A model generated the notes under the pieces. The model made no database searches. It saw only the letters and a list, made by a program, of their open reading frames with translations, and had not been told where the DNA came from. Below, piece by piece: positions 1-9,036 of a stretch of 64,000 nucleotides of DNA (position 1 is the first letter of the stretch; every line of letters begins with the position of its first letter). This DNA is from Aquimarina spongiae (GTDB lineage: Bacteria > Bacteroidota > Bacteroidia > Flavobacteriales > Flavobacteriaceae). The stretch is taken from the NCBI RefSeq assembly GCF_900141785.1, contig NZ_FQYP01000001.1, positions 124,001 through 188,000 of the forward strand, read 5' to 3'. A program made the position numbers and the translations under genes.

Positions 1-2
1 TA

Positions 3-1862
3 GCCTGTGTTTTAGGGTATTTCTTATCCCTCGAAGGTGGTTATGAAGAGAAAGTAACCAATATTCATATGTATACAGGTATCGGTACTGCTGTATTAAT
101 TACGATACTATTTTGGCTTAAAAAATCATCGAAAGACAAGTTGTACTTCCCTTTATTTGTGCTTACCATAATTTTGATCAGCATAACAGGACATTATGGA
201 AGTGTATTAACACATGGAGATAGTTTTCTTACCCAGTACTCACCTTTGGCTACAAAAAAAGAAAAACCTAAGGTGATAGATAGCCTTCAGTATTTTTCGG
301 ATGTGATACATCCAATTCTTGAAGACAAATGCATCCAGTGTCATAATGCGACAAAACAAAAAGGAGGATTATCTCTTATTTCAGAAACTGTAATTTTACA
401 AGGAGGGGACGAGGGTAAAGGACTTCTACCTGGAAATGCCTTTGATAGTAATTTGGTAAAACGAATCGTACTTCCTCTAGAAGACGAAAATCATATGCCA
501 CCGGCCGGCAAAAATCAAATAACTTCAAATGAGTTATGGTTATTGAAGCATTGGATCAATAATGGAGCGAGTTTTACCGATAAAGCCCTTGCCTTTGAGG
601 ATAGTGATACGCTGGTCAATCTGCTAGGTAATTATTTAGAGAAGGATATAGAAATCATACCAGAAGCTTCTATGAGCGCGATAAATGAAGTGGTACAAGC
701 AGGTTTTTCTTTGCATAGAATAGCAACAGATGGGCCACATCTAAGTGCGAAATTTGATGGGGATTCAATTTCCAAAGAAGCCATATCAGCTCTAAAAGGA
801 ATTGCAAAGCAATTGGTAACATTAGATTTGAATGCTACTCATCTAACAGACAATATGACCAAAGGTTTGAAGAAGTTGAAAAGACTAGAGCACCTGCGGT
901 TAGACAATAATCAAATTTCTAATAAAACATTAGAATACTTAGTGGATTTAGAAAGAATAAAAGTGCTCAATCTGCATCATACTTTGGTAGATAATGAGGG
1001 ACTTTCTATGATCGTAGATCACATTTCTCCAGAGGACATTTATGTTTGGAATACTAAGGTTGATGAGCAGTACGCCAAAGAAAAGATAGAAAACGATAGA
1101 ACTGTAATTCATCATGGGATTTTTGAAGGTTTTGCAGAAATTAAACCTTTAAAACCACCTACGCTTATTACACAACAGACCATTTTTAAGGATAGCTTAG
1201 AGATTGAATTTGATCAACCTCTTCGGAATGCAAGATTATACTATACGCTAGACGGGACAGAACCTGATAGCACTTCATCTCGATACACAGCACCGATTAA
1301 AATTGCCAATTCGGTGAGTTTAAAGGCCAAAATGTATCAAAAAGAATGGTTGCCTAGTCCTACAATGGAAGAAGAGTTTTTTAAGATAAAACACAAGATC
1401 AAAGATTTCAATATGCAACATAAACCATCGGTAAAATATCCGGGATCGTATAAAGTTTTTGATTTTGTTGAAGCCAGCACGTTATTTTCGGATGGGAAAT
1501 GGGCTGGATTCGAAGGGGAAGATCTGATCACCAATATCAGTTTTGAAGAATCTCAAGCCGTAAATAGCATCTCTATTAGCTCCCTTCAAGATACGGGGTC
1601 CTGGATCTTTTTTCCGAAGAAAATTGAAATCTATGCAAAAAATAGAAATGCTTCTTTTCAGAAAATAGAAACATTGAGCTATGATGCTACGAATGAAAAG
1701 CAAGCGACCGAAGTAAAGAAAAAACGTTTTAAATTAGAGTTTCCTGCGATAGAGGCGAAACAAATTAAGATCGTAGTTCATAATGTAGGGAAACTCCCTA
1801 ACTGGCATCAGGGAGCAGGTCAGAAAGGATGGCTTTTTGTTGACGAAATATTAATACAGTAA
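3..1862 (+). CDS. Cytochrome-c domain / LRR / hexosaminidase-C fusion protein, 5' partial
   Basis: The reading frame is open to the first complete codon of the window, so the start lies upstream; the Met at 69 sits within a membrane segment and is unlikely to be the start. Seen, numbering from that Met: one or two N-terminal hydrophobic helices, a single haem-binding CIQCH (C88-H92) with a later HMPP Met typical of planctomycete-type (PSD1) cytochrome domains, a short leucine-rich-repeat stretch (about 255-330), a chitobiase/hexosaminidase C-terminal-like motif (LYYTLDGTEPDS, about 395), and a discoidin-like C-terminus. Known: such proteins often sit beside glycan-degradation genes in Bacteroidota, and their role is unproven. 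Inference: an envelope protein anchored in the inner membrane, with sugar-binding or redox functions. It is 7 bp from manA and so likely in the same operon. The domain calls are secure, the function is not. Confidence 0.75.
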   Translation, partial: ACVLGYFLSLEGGYEEKVTNIHMYTGIGTAVLITILFWLKKSSKDKLYFPLFVLTIILISITGHYGSVLTHGDSFLTQYSPLATKKEKPKVIDSLQYFSDVIHPILEDKCIQCHNATKQKGGLSLISETVILQGGDEGKGLLPGNAFDSNLVKRIVLPLEDENHMPPAGKNQITSNELWLLKHWINNGASFTDKALAFEDSDTLVNLLGNYLEKDIEIIPEASMSAINEVVQAGFSLHRIATDGPHLSAKFDGDSISKEAISALKGIAKQLVTLDLNATHLTDNMTKGLKKLKRLEHLRLDNNQISNKTLEYLVDLERIKVLNLHHTLVDNEGLSMIVDHISPEDIYVWNTKVDEQYAKEKIENDRTVIHHGIFEGFAEIKPLKPPTLITQQTIFKDSLEIEFDQPLRNARLYYTLDGTEPDSTSSRYTAPIKIANSVSLKAKMYQKEWLPSPTMEEEFFKIKHKIKDFNMQHKPSVKYPGSYKVFDFVEASTLFSDGKWAGFEGEDLITNISFEESQAVNSISISSLQDTGSWIFFPKKIEIYAKNRNASFQKIETLSYDATNEKQATEVKKKRFKLEFPAIEAKQIKIVVHNVGKLPNWHQGAGQKGWLFVDEILIQ

Positions 1863-1869
1863 ACCGAAT

Positions 1870-2862
1870 ATGACAACCGCAAATAAAATTTCGTATCCCA
1901 TAAAATTTCAGCCCATATTAAAAGAAAAAGTATGGGGAGGGAATAAGTTGGCTACCCGTTTTAATAAAAAAGCAACCAAAGATAATATCGGAGAAAGTTG
2001 GGAAATATCAGATGTTGATGGTGATGTTTCTGTAGTGTCCAATGGCCCTTTGATAGGTAAAACATTAACCGAGATCTTAGCAGAATACAAGGAATTATTG
2101 GTGGGTAAGCACGTATATGAACATTTTGAAAACAAGTTTCCTTTGTTGATTAAATTTATAGATGCCAAAAAGCCTTTAAGTATCCAGGTACACCCAAACA
2201 ATGAGTTGGCTCAAGAACGACATAATTCTTTTGGAAAGACTGAGATGTGGTATATCATGGATGCTGAGCAAAATGGAAATCTGATTGTTGGGTTTCAAAA
2301 AGATGCCAATCAAGAAGAATATCTAGAACATCTCAATAACAAAACCCTGATGAACATCCTTAATGAAGATGAGGTGCAGGAAGGAGATGTTTATTTTATT
2401 CCAACGGGTAGAGTACATGCTATAGGAGGAGGAGTCTTGTTGGCAGAGATTCAGCAAACTAGTGATATTACCTATCGTATTTATGATTGGGACAGACCAG
2501 ATCAGTACGGTAATTATAGAGAATTACATACTGATCTTGCTCTGGATGCTATAGATTACAAGGCAGAAACATCCTATAAATCATCCTACGAAACCAAGGA
2601 AAATACACCAACAGAATTGGTGAGTTGTGAGTATTTTACCACCAACCAATTAGTGATAAATCAAGATACTTATCAAGCAAATCACCTTCAGGATTCATTT
2701 GTGATCTATATATGCGTTAGCGGATCATGCAGTATTCATTATGAGAATGGCTCAAAAGTAGATATGGCTGTCGGTCAAACGGTATTAATTCCTGCGGTTT
2801 TAAAAAGCTATTCCATCGAAGCCAAGTCCGAAGCAAAACTGTTGGAAGTATATATTAAATAA
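1870..2862 (+). CDS. manA: Mannose-6-phosphate isomerase, class I
   Basis: Interconverts mannose 6-phosphate and fructose 6-phosphate in the cytoplasm, passing mannose to glycolysis. The 330-aa protein has the type I cupin features: an early KEKVWGG motif, the zinc-site QVHPN (about residue 107), the downstream KTEMWY with its metal-ligand Glu, and the GRVHAIGGG segment with a further zinc His. Length matches the short bacterial class I enzymes. It starts 7 bp after the cytochrome-like gene and ends 38 bp before the first GH92 gene. It fits the locus as the last intracellular step for mannose released by the mannosidases. No oddities seen. Confidence 0.93.
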   Translation: MTTANKISYPIKFQPILKEKVWGGNKLATRFNKKATKDNIGESWEISDVDGDVSVVSNGPLIGKTLTEILAEYKELLVGKHVYEHFENKFPLLIKFIDAKKPLSIQVHPNNELAQERHNSFGKTEMWYIMDAEQNGNLIVGFQKDANQEEYLEHLNNKTLMNILNEDEVQEGDVYFIPTGRVHAIGGGVLLAEIQQTSDITYRIYDWDRPDQYGNYRELHTDLALDAIDYKAETSYKSSYETKENTPTELVSCEYFTTNQLVINQDTYQANHLQDSFVIYICVSGSCSIHYENGSKVDMAVGQTVLIPAVLKSYSIEAKSEAKLLEVYIK

Positions 2863-2900
2863 AAGTCAAGGTGCCAATAATTATAAACATACTATAAGCA

Positions 2901-5237
2901 ATGAGAAACCAACATATAACCGTATTATTAATCTCGTGTTTATTCTTTTCCTGTAAACAAAACCAGGAAGTACAATCTTCTGTAGAACCCACTGAAAAGC
3001 TGGAAAATCTTACCGATTTGGTAAATCCACTCATGGGAACAGATTCTGCTTTCGATTTGTCTAATGGAAACACTTACCCAGCAATTGCAACTCCTTGGGG
3101 AATGAATTTCTGGACGCCAATGACTTCAAAAATGGGTGATGGTTGGACATATAAATATGATGAAAATAAGATAAGAGGAATAAAGCAAACCCATCAACCC
3201 AGTCCGTGGATTAATGATTACGCTGCTTTTTCGTTAATGGCAGTTACCGGGGATCTTAAATACAAAGAAGAAGAAAGAGCTTCATGGTTTTCTCATAAAG
3301 CTGAAGTTGTAAAACCTCATTATTATAAGACATACCTGGCAGATCATGATGCCACTGTAGAGGTTTCTCCTACAGGGCGAGCAGCCCATTTTAAGTTTAC
3401 ATTTCCAAAGAGAGAGCAGTCGTTTATTATTCTAGATGCTTTTTTTAAAGGATCTATGGTAAAGATTATCCCCGAAGAAAGAAAGATTATTGGGTATTGT
3501 CGAAATAATAACGGCGGGGTTCCGGAGAATTTTCACAATTATTTTGTGGCCGAATTTGATAAAGATTTTGAAGTAAATCATACCTGGGGAGATGGTTGGA
3601 AATTGGTTAAAAATTCCAAAGATAATGAAGGAGAACATGTAGGAGCCATTGTCGGGTTTAAAACCAAAAAAGGCGAAGTTGTACATGTTAAGATAGCCTC
3701 TTCTTTTATCAGCCCGAAGCAGGCACAGTTAAATTTAGATAGAGAAATTGGGGATCATACTTTTGAGCAAACCAAAGCCAATGCAAAAGAAGAATGGGAA
3801 AAAGAACTAGGAAGAATTCAAGTAGAAGACAGTAATATAGAGCGTATTAAGACTTTTTATTCTTGTTTGTACAGAGTGCTGCTTTTTCCAAGAAAGTTTT
3901 ATGAGTTTAATGAGAACAACGAGATCGTCCATTATAGCCCATACAATGGTAAAGTGTTACCTGGATATATGTTTACTGATAATGGTTTTTGGGATACGTT
4001 TAGAGCGGTATTTCCTTTTTTCAATATGATGTATCCAGAATTGAATAGCCATATCATGGAAGGTCTGGCAAATACTTATAAAGAATCGGGTTGGTTACCA
4101 GAATGGGCTAGTCCGGGACATCGTGATTGTATGATAGGATCCAATTCGGCACCTATTGTGGTTGATGCTTTCTTAAAAGGAGTACCTAATATGGATGCAG
4201 AAGTTTTGTTTGAAGCCATACTGAAAAATGCCACAACTTCTGAAGGTAGACCATTATCCAATGGAAATCCGATTCGATCTGTTGGGCGAGAGGGCGTAGA
4301 GTACTATAATAAGTTGGGTTATGTGCCGTATGATGTAGAGATTAATGAAAACGCTGCTCGTACATTAGAATATGCGTATGCTGATTTTACCATAGCTAAA
4401 ATGGCAGAAAAATTGGGTAAAGAAGAGGTCGCCAATTCGTTCTATAAACGTTCTCAGAACTATAAGAATCTATTCGATCCTTCTACCAAATTGATGAGAG
4501 GGAAAAATGAAGATGGAAATTTTCAAACCCCTTTTAATCCTTTAAAGTGGGGAGATGCTTTTACCGAAGGGAATAGTCTGCATTATACCTGGTCTGTTTT
4601 TCATGATGTCGAAGGATTGATTCAGTTGATGGGAGGAAAGTCGGAGTTCGAAAAAAAACTGGATGAGGTATTCACCATGCCACCAGATTTTGATGCTTCG
4701 TATTACGGATTTACGATTCATGAAATTCGAGAAATGCAAATCGTAAATATGGGGAATTACGCTCATGGTAATCAGCCCATACAACATATGATTTATTTAT
4801 ACAATTATGCCAATGCGGCCTACAAAACACAAGAAAAAATAAGAGAAGTATTGACCAAACTATATTCGGCTACCCCAGATGGATATTGTGGAGATGAAGA
4901 CAACGGCCAAACTTCTGCCTGGTATGTATTTAGTGCGTTAGGATTCTATCCTGTAACGCCAGGGGTAAACCAGTATGTTATTGGGAGTCCGTTATTCAAA
5001 AAAGCAAGGTTACATTTAGAAAATGGCAATACTTTCGAAATCAATGCTCCTGAAAATTCAGACTCCAATATTTATATTCAATCTCTTACTTTGAATGAAA
5101 AAGCGTATGAGAATAGTTATTTGAGGTTTGAAGATATTCAAAACGGGGGAGTATTAGATTTTCAGATGGGAAGTGATCCAAATAAGAATTGGGCAAACAC
5201 CAACGAAGCAGTACCTTATTCTTTAAGTGCTAATTAA
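2901..5237 (+). CDS. GH92 alpha-mannosidase, lipoprotein, predicted alpha-1,2 type
   Basis: Exo-acting inverting, calcium-dependent alpha-mannosidase. The 778-aa protein starts with a lipoprotein signal (lipobox LFFSC, about residue 18), so it is anchored in the envelope. GH92 signatures are clear: TEGNSLHYTW (E556), GDEDNGQTSAWYVFSALGF (D665, D667) and the C-terminal GSDPNKNW. From memory, the Bacteroides thetaiotaomicron BT3990 acid is E533, its bases are D642/D644, and the H584-E585 pair selects alpha-1,2 linkages. Here H607-E608 lies +51/+52 and D665/D667 lie +109/+111 from E556, exactly the same spacings. That supports alpha-1,2 specificity (inference). The stop is 13 bp before the ATG preferred for the next gene, so the two are co-transcribed. 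Confidence 0.93.
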   Translation: MRNQHITVLLISCLFFSCKQNQEVQSSVEPTEKLENLTDLVNPLMGTDSAFDLSNGNTYPAIATPWGMNFWTPMTSKMGDGWTYKYDENKIRGIKQTHQPSPWINDYAAFSLMAVTGDLKYKEEERASWFSHKAEVVKPHYYKTYLADHDATVEVSPTGRAAHFKFTFPKREQSFIILDAFFKGSMVKIIPEERKIIGYCRNNNGGVPENFHNYFVAEFDKDFEVNHTWGDGWKLVKNSKDNEGEHVGAIVGFKTKKGEVVHVKIASSFISPKQAQLNLDREIGDHTFEQTKANAKEEWEKELGRIQVEDSNIERIKTFYSCLYRVLLFPRKFYEFNENNEIVHYSPYNGKVLPGYMFTDNGFWDTFRAVFPFFNMMYPELNSHIMEGLANTYKESGWLPEWASPGHRDCMIGSNSAPIVVDAFLKGVPNMDAEVLFEAILKNATTSEGRPLSNGNPIRSVGREGVEYYNKLGYVPYDVEINENAARTLEYAYADFTIAKMAEKLGKEEVANSFYKRSQNYKNLFDPSTKLMRGKNEDGNFQTPFNPLKWGDAFTEGNSLHYTWSVFHDVEGLIQLMGGKSEFEKKLDEVFTMPPDFDASYYGFTIHEIREMQIVNMGNYAHGNQPIQHMIYLYNYANAAYKTQEKIREVLTKLYSATPDGYCGDEDNGQTSAWYVFSALGFYPVTPGVNQYVIGSPLFKKARLHLENGNTFEINAPENSDSNIYIQSLTLNEKAYENSYLRFEDIQNGGVLDFQMGSDPNKNWANTNEAVPYSLSAN

Positions 5238-5250
5238 TTATTTTTTATTG

Positions 5251-7557
5251 ATGGTAATATTTCGGCAAAAAACGTTTTTTCAAAGTCTTTTAGTAATGGT
5301 TGGGATTACTCTTGGTGCATGTCAACAGGAAAATGCCCAGAATTCTCCAATAGAAAAAGAAGTTGAACAAATACCTGTAAAAGAGGTTGCCAAATATGTG
5401 AACCCATTTATTGGTACTTCCAATTTTGGAACTACTAATCCAGGTCCGATTGCTGTAAGAGGAATGGTCAATGTATCTCCCTTTAATGTTGCTGGGGCTC
5501 AAAATTTACCTTTAGAAAAAGACAGTCGCTGGTTATCCACTCCTTATGTAAAAGAAAATACATTTTTAACTGGTTTCAGTCATGTTAATCTAAGTGGTGT
5601 AGGTTGCCCAGACTTAGGAGTGATCATTACCATGCCTACAACCGGAGTTTTGGAAACCGATCATTTAGCATATGGATCCAAATATTCAAACGAAATTTCT
5701 AAAGTAGGATATTATTCAAATACTCTAGATAAATATAACATCAAAGTGGAAACCACCGCTACCGCAAGATCGGGCTTAAGCACGTATTCATTCCCAAAGG
5801 GAAAGGCCAATATTTTGCTTAATTTGGGATTGGGATTAACCAATGAACAAGGTGGAATGCTAAAAATAGTGTCCCCAACAGAAATTGAAGGATTTCGTAC
5901 GGTGGGGGCATTTTGTTATTACAAGCCTGATGAGACGTATCCCGTATATTTTGTGGCTAAGTTCTCAAGACCAGCAAATGAATTTGGTGTTTGGCAGAAT
6001 AGAGATCACTACAAAGGGGTAGAGTCTGAATGGATGAAAGCCTATAACGGCAAAACGATAGTGAAGAAGGAATATACCAAAGAGATTGTAGGGGATAGTA
6101 TCGGAGGATATATGAGGTATCATTTTGATGAGCCTACACAAGTTGAGGTGAAAATAGGAATCTCGTATGTAAGTATAAAAAATGCAAGAGAGAATTTAGA
6201 AAAAGAAACATCCGGGAAAACTTTCGAGCAAATTAGACAGGAAACCAACAAAGAATGGAATCAATACTTATCTAGAATAGAGGTAGAAGGTGGGGAAGAA
6301 GAGGATAAAGTAAAATTTTATACCGCGTTGTATCATACGCTTATACATCCTAGTACATTAAATGATGTAAATGGGGAGTATCCAAAAATGAAAACCAGAG
6401 AAACGTTAAAGACCGACGGTACCAGGTATACGGTTTTTTCTCTTTGGGATACCTATAGAAATTTACATCAATTGATGAGTCTGGTATATCCTAAGCAGCA
6501 ATCTAATATGGTAAAAAGTATGTTGCAGATTTATGATGAGTCAGGTTGGCTTCCTAAATGGGAATTAAACGCTACTGAAACAACGACAATGGTAGGAGAT
6601 CCTGCGGGAATTATCATAGCCGACACCTATTTGAAAGGGATCAAGGATTTTGATATTCAAAAAGCATACGAGGCGATGATAAAGAGTGCTGATCGTATTG
6701 AGAATAATCCTTTACGTCCAGGACTAAAAGATTATTTAGAAAAGGGATATCTCACTACATCAACCACCAACAGTGGTTCTGTATCGATTACACAAGAATA
6801 CAATATTGCGGATCATGCTATCGCGCAATTAGCCAAAGAGCTGGGCAAAGAACAAGATTATGAACGTTTTTCAAAAAGGTCGTTATCGTACAAAAACCTT
6901 TTTGACTCCGAATTTAATTTACTACGTCCTAAAAATCATGATGGGACATGGTTATCTCCTTATCGTCCAGAAACAGGGGCAAATTTTGTGAAAAATCTTG
7001 GATTTATCGAGGGTAATGCATGGCAATACACGTTTATGATCCCTCATGATATTACCGGTTTAAAAACGTTGATGGGAGGAGATCAGGCTTTTATTGAGCA
7101 ATTACAAAAGGTTTTTGATAACCAACAGTTTGATATGGCTAACGAACCAGATATTGCATATCCATTTTTGTTTAATTACATCAAGGGGGAAGAATGGAGA
7201 ACTCAAAAAACAGTGAATAGTTTATTGGACACGTATTACAAAAATACACCGGACGGTTTACCGGGTAACGATGATACTGGAACCATGTCTGCATGGGCAG
7301 TCTTTTCGATGATGGGCATATATCCTGTAGAGCCGGCCACACCTGTATACGCTCTCTGTACTCCAAAATTTGAAAAAGTAATTATTCATTTGGACAAAAC
7401 GTATTATGATACAGATACCTTAACGATTACTTCCAAAAAAACAACTTCCAAAAATTTGATAAAAGAAATTAAAATAGACGATGTCCCGTTTGATAATTTC
7501 TTTATCTCTCATGAACAACTTCTAAATTCCAAAAACATACATTTTACATTGCAATAG
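5251..7557 (+). CDS. GH92 alpha-mannosidase, lipoprotein, second specificity
   Basis: A second GH92 enzyme, 768 aa from ATG 5251. An in-frame GTG at 5227 overlaps the upstream gene and would only lengthen the signal peptide, so I prefer 5251. The lipobox is TLGAC. Seen: the acid motif IEGNAWQYTF (E587), PHDITGLKTLMGG, ANEP (E632), and GNDDTGTMSAW (N673-D674-D675). It lacks the His-Glu pair of alpha-1,2 enzymes, has a much shorter loop before ANEP, and carries Asn where the first gene has the first base Asp. Known: GH92 members with this architecture act on alpha-1,3, 1,4 or 1,6 linkages. Inference: it removes mannose that the first enzyme cannot, so the pair divides the work on branched mannose glycans. 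The exact linkage cannot be told from sequence alone. Confidence 0.9.
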   Translation: MVIFRQKTFFQSLLVMVGITLGACQQENAQNSPIEKEVEQIPVKEVAKYVNPFIGTSNFGTTNPGPIAVRGMVNVSPFNVAGAQNLPLEKDSRWLSTPYVKENTFLTGFSHVNLSGVGCPDLGVIITMPTTGVLETDHLAYGSKYSNEISKVGYYSNTLDKYNIKVETTATARSGLSTYSFPKGKANILLNLGLGLTNEQGGMLKIVSPTEIEGFRTVGAFCYYKPDETYPVYFVAKFSRPANEFGVWQNRDHYKGVESEWMKAYNGKTIVKKEYTKEIVGDSIGGYMRYHFDEPTQVEVKIGISYVSIKNARENLEKETSGKTFEQIRQETNKEWNQYLSRIEVEGGEEEDKVKFYTALYHTLIHPSTLNDVNGEYPKMKTRETLKTDGTRYTVFSLWDTYRNLHQLMSLVYPKQQSNMVKSMLQIYDESGWLPKWELNATETTTMVGDPAGIIIADTYLKGIKDFDIQKAYEAMIKSADRIENNPLRPGLKDYLEKGYLTTSTTNSGSVSITQEYNIADHAIAQLAKELGKEQDYERFSKRSLSYKNLFDSEFNLLRPKNHDGTWLSPYRPETGANFVKNLGFIEGNAWQYTFMIPHDITGLKTLMGGDQAFIEQLQKVFDNQQFDMANEPDIAYPFLFNYIKGEEWRTQKTVNSLLDTYYKNTPDGLPGNDDTGTMSAWAVFSMMGIYPVEPATPVYALCTPKFEKVIIHLDKTYYDTDTLTITSKKTTSKNLIKEIKIDDVPFDNFFISHEQLLNSKNIHFTLQ

Positions 7558-7804
7558 TGTTTTTTATCTCACTAAGTTGCAAAAAATCAACGCTTCTTTT
7601 TATGGTTAATACTTAAATGTTCAGGCAGTTAAACGTAGGGTTGCGCCTCTTCTTTTACGGGGATATAGGTTTTAGGTCCGTTGAACCTATTTGAATTGTT
7701 ATTCACCTTTTTTTTTAGGGTTTGGGAAAAGCTATAAATACTTTTAAGATAGCTTTTTGCCTATTTACCAACTTCAGAATATTAACCATTTTAATAAATA
7801 TATT
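7558..7804 (+). promoter_or_regulatory. Intergenic region before the GH18 gene with a small inverted repeat
   Basis: A 247-bp non-coding gap inside an otherwise tight operon. It contains an inverted repeat ATAGGTT (7665-7671) / AACCTAT (7684-7690) with a 12-nt spacer, and no T-run that would make it a strong terminator. A TTTG at 7721 followed by TACTTTTA at 7739 resembles the Bacteroidota -33/-7 elements, but the 14-nt spacing is short and one base is off. This may be an internal promoter or processing point between the mannosidase and GH18/SusCD parts of the locus. Weak support only. Confidence 0.3.
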
Positions 7805-8770
7805 ATGTACACACAAATCAAAAAGATTCAAATTGCAACATGTATTTCACTCCTAATGATTTTGGGTATCTCCTGTAGTAAGGATGATATTAGTGAAGAA
7901 GATTCGATTAGTTTAGAAGAGTTTACCGAGGTACAGGAAAAAGCACATGGCTTAAAGAACCCTGCTTCTGTCATGTATATCGAAGTAAACAATCAAAAGA
8001 TGCAAAACGCAGCCGCGTACACCTTACCCGATGGGAAACCTATGATTGACATTGCTGTAATTTTTGCTGCCAATGTAAATTACAATACCCAAAGTGGAAG
8101 AACCCATGTGTTAAGTATGAACGATAATGTAAAAAACGTATTACGTAATCGGGCGACTACGATCAGACCATTACAAAATAAAGGGATTAAAGTGCTGCTA
8201 TCTATTTTAGGAAATCACCAAGCGGTAGGTATTGCAAATTTTCCGACAAGAGCTGAAGCCAGAAGATTTGCAAAGCAAGTGGCAAAAGTAGTAAAAGATA
8301 ATGGACTCGATGGTGTGGATCTAGATGATGAATTTGCAAAATATGGAACCATAGCTGGAAGACCAGCTATTAATAGAAATTCGTTTATTTGGTTATTGAG
8401 AGAGTTAAGAGCGGCTATGCCTAGTAATAAAATAATTACGTATTATCGTATTGGAGAATCTACTGGTCAAATGCAATCACAAGGAAAGAAAGCAGGACAG
8501 TTCTTAGATTTTGCATTTCAACCATTTTATGGATCGTATGCCAATATTAATGTTCCGGGATTAGGAAAACGAAAAAAAGCTGCTGCCGCTGTAGATGTAA
8601 CAAGAACAGCTGCTTCTACAGCAAGAGATTTTGCCAATAGAACAAAAAGAGATCGATTCGGGGCTTTTGTTATGTACAATTTGGATGGAGTTAACAGAGA
8701 AAGTTACCTAAATGGTATTTCTCAAGGATTGTATGGCAAACAAACAAGATTGACGGGTACTTTGCAGTAG
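7805..8770 (+). CDS. GH18 endo-beta-N-acetylglucosaminidase, Endo H/F1 type, lipoprotein
   Basis: Predicted to cut the GlcNAc-beta-1,4-GlcNAc core of high-mannose or hybrid N-glycans, freeing the oligosaccharide from protein at the cell surface. 321 aa from ATG 7805; the upstream in-frame TTG at 7757 adds residues before the signal peptide and is less likely. The lipobox is LGISC, then an acidic spacer. The GH18 catalytic motif DGVDLDDEF is at residues 169-177, with E176 as acid and D174 as partner; the LDGVD.DDE..YG context closely matches Endo H and Endo F1 as I remember them, more than chitinases. A strong terminator follows at once, then susC. Substrate is inferred from the motif and the two GH92 neighbours. 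Confidence 0.87.
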   Translation: MYTQIKKIQIATCISLLMILGISCSKDDISEEDSISLEEFTEVQEKAHGLKNPASVMYIEVNNQKMQNAAAYTLPDGKPMIDIAVIFAANVNYNTQSGRTHVLSMNDNVKNVLRNRATTIRPLQNKGIKVLLSILGNHQAVGIANFPTRAEARRFAKQVAKVVKDNGLDGVDLDDEFAKYGTIAGRPAINRNSFIWLLRELRAAMPSNKIITYYRIGESTGQMQSQGKKAGQFLDFAFQPFYGSYANINVPGLGKRKKAAAAVDVTRTAASTARDFANRTKRDRFGAFVMYNLDGVNRESYLNGISQGLYGKQTRLTGTLQ

Positions 8771-8802
8771 AGTAATAGGTAGAATAAATATTTGAAAATA
8801 TA

Positions 8803-8835
8803 GAGGTTATCTGAAATCCAGATAACCTCTTTTTT
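8803..8835 (+). terminator. Rho-independent terminator after the GH18 gene
   Basis: A perfect 11-bp stem (8803-8813 with 8819-8829), 5-nt loop, then six T. It lies 32 bp after the GH18 stop and separates the mannosidase/GH18 unit from susCD. Confidence 0.92.
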
Positions 8836-9036
8836 GTGGATAAGCTATACTAATAAATTAAATTTTTAAAGTTTAAAGAAACTTCAAACGTTTTCGTTGT
8901 TTTGCTTTTTAACTTTTCAGCTTCGTTATTGATCGAAAAACTTTTCTAAAAGTTAATGATATTGTAATATTTATGTTAACAATTAATGATTACCCTAAGG
9001 GAAACAAATATCAAATTAACAATTAAATAAACAAAT
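8836..9036 (+). promoter_or_regulatory. susC upstream region with inverted and direct repeats
   Basis: A 200-bp AT-rich leader. It holds a perfect inverted repeat TTAACTTTT (8909-8917) / AAAAGTTAA (8948-8956), and an 11-bp direct repeat TTAACAATTAA at 8976-8986 and 9016-9026 (40-bp period). The second copy ends 10 bp before the susC ATG. I found no clean TAnnTTTG element. As the start of the susCD transcript after a terminator, this region should carry the promoter and regulator site; the repeats are candidates, not proven sites. Confidence 0.45.

Noticed and set aside
4773-4775. Gln in GNQP of the first GH92, where the second has Glu in ANEP, as a sign of a mannose-1-phosphate-cleaving enzyme with its acid replaced
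   Set aside because: The spacing shows the catalytic acid is E556 in the TEGN motif, which is intact. Q625 is at a different place and GNQP goes with the alpha-1,2 set.
5227-5250. GTG start for the second GH92, overlapping the first
   Set aside because: ATG 5251 gives a normal lipoprotein signal; the extra residues add only a hydrophobic stub and the overlap is not needed.
7757-7804. TTG start for the GH18 protein
   Set aside because: It places 16 polar residues before the signal peptide; ATG 7805 is a better fit.
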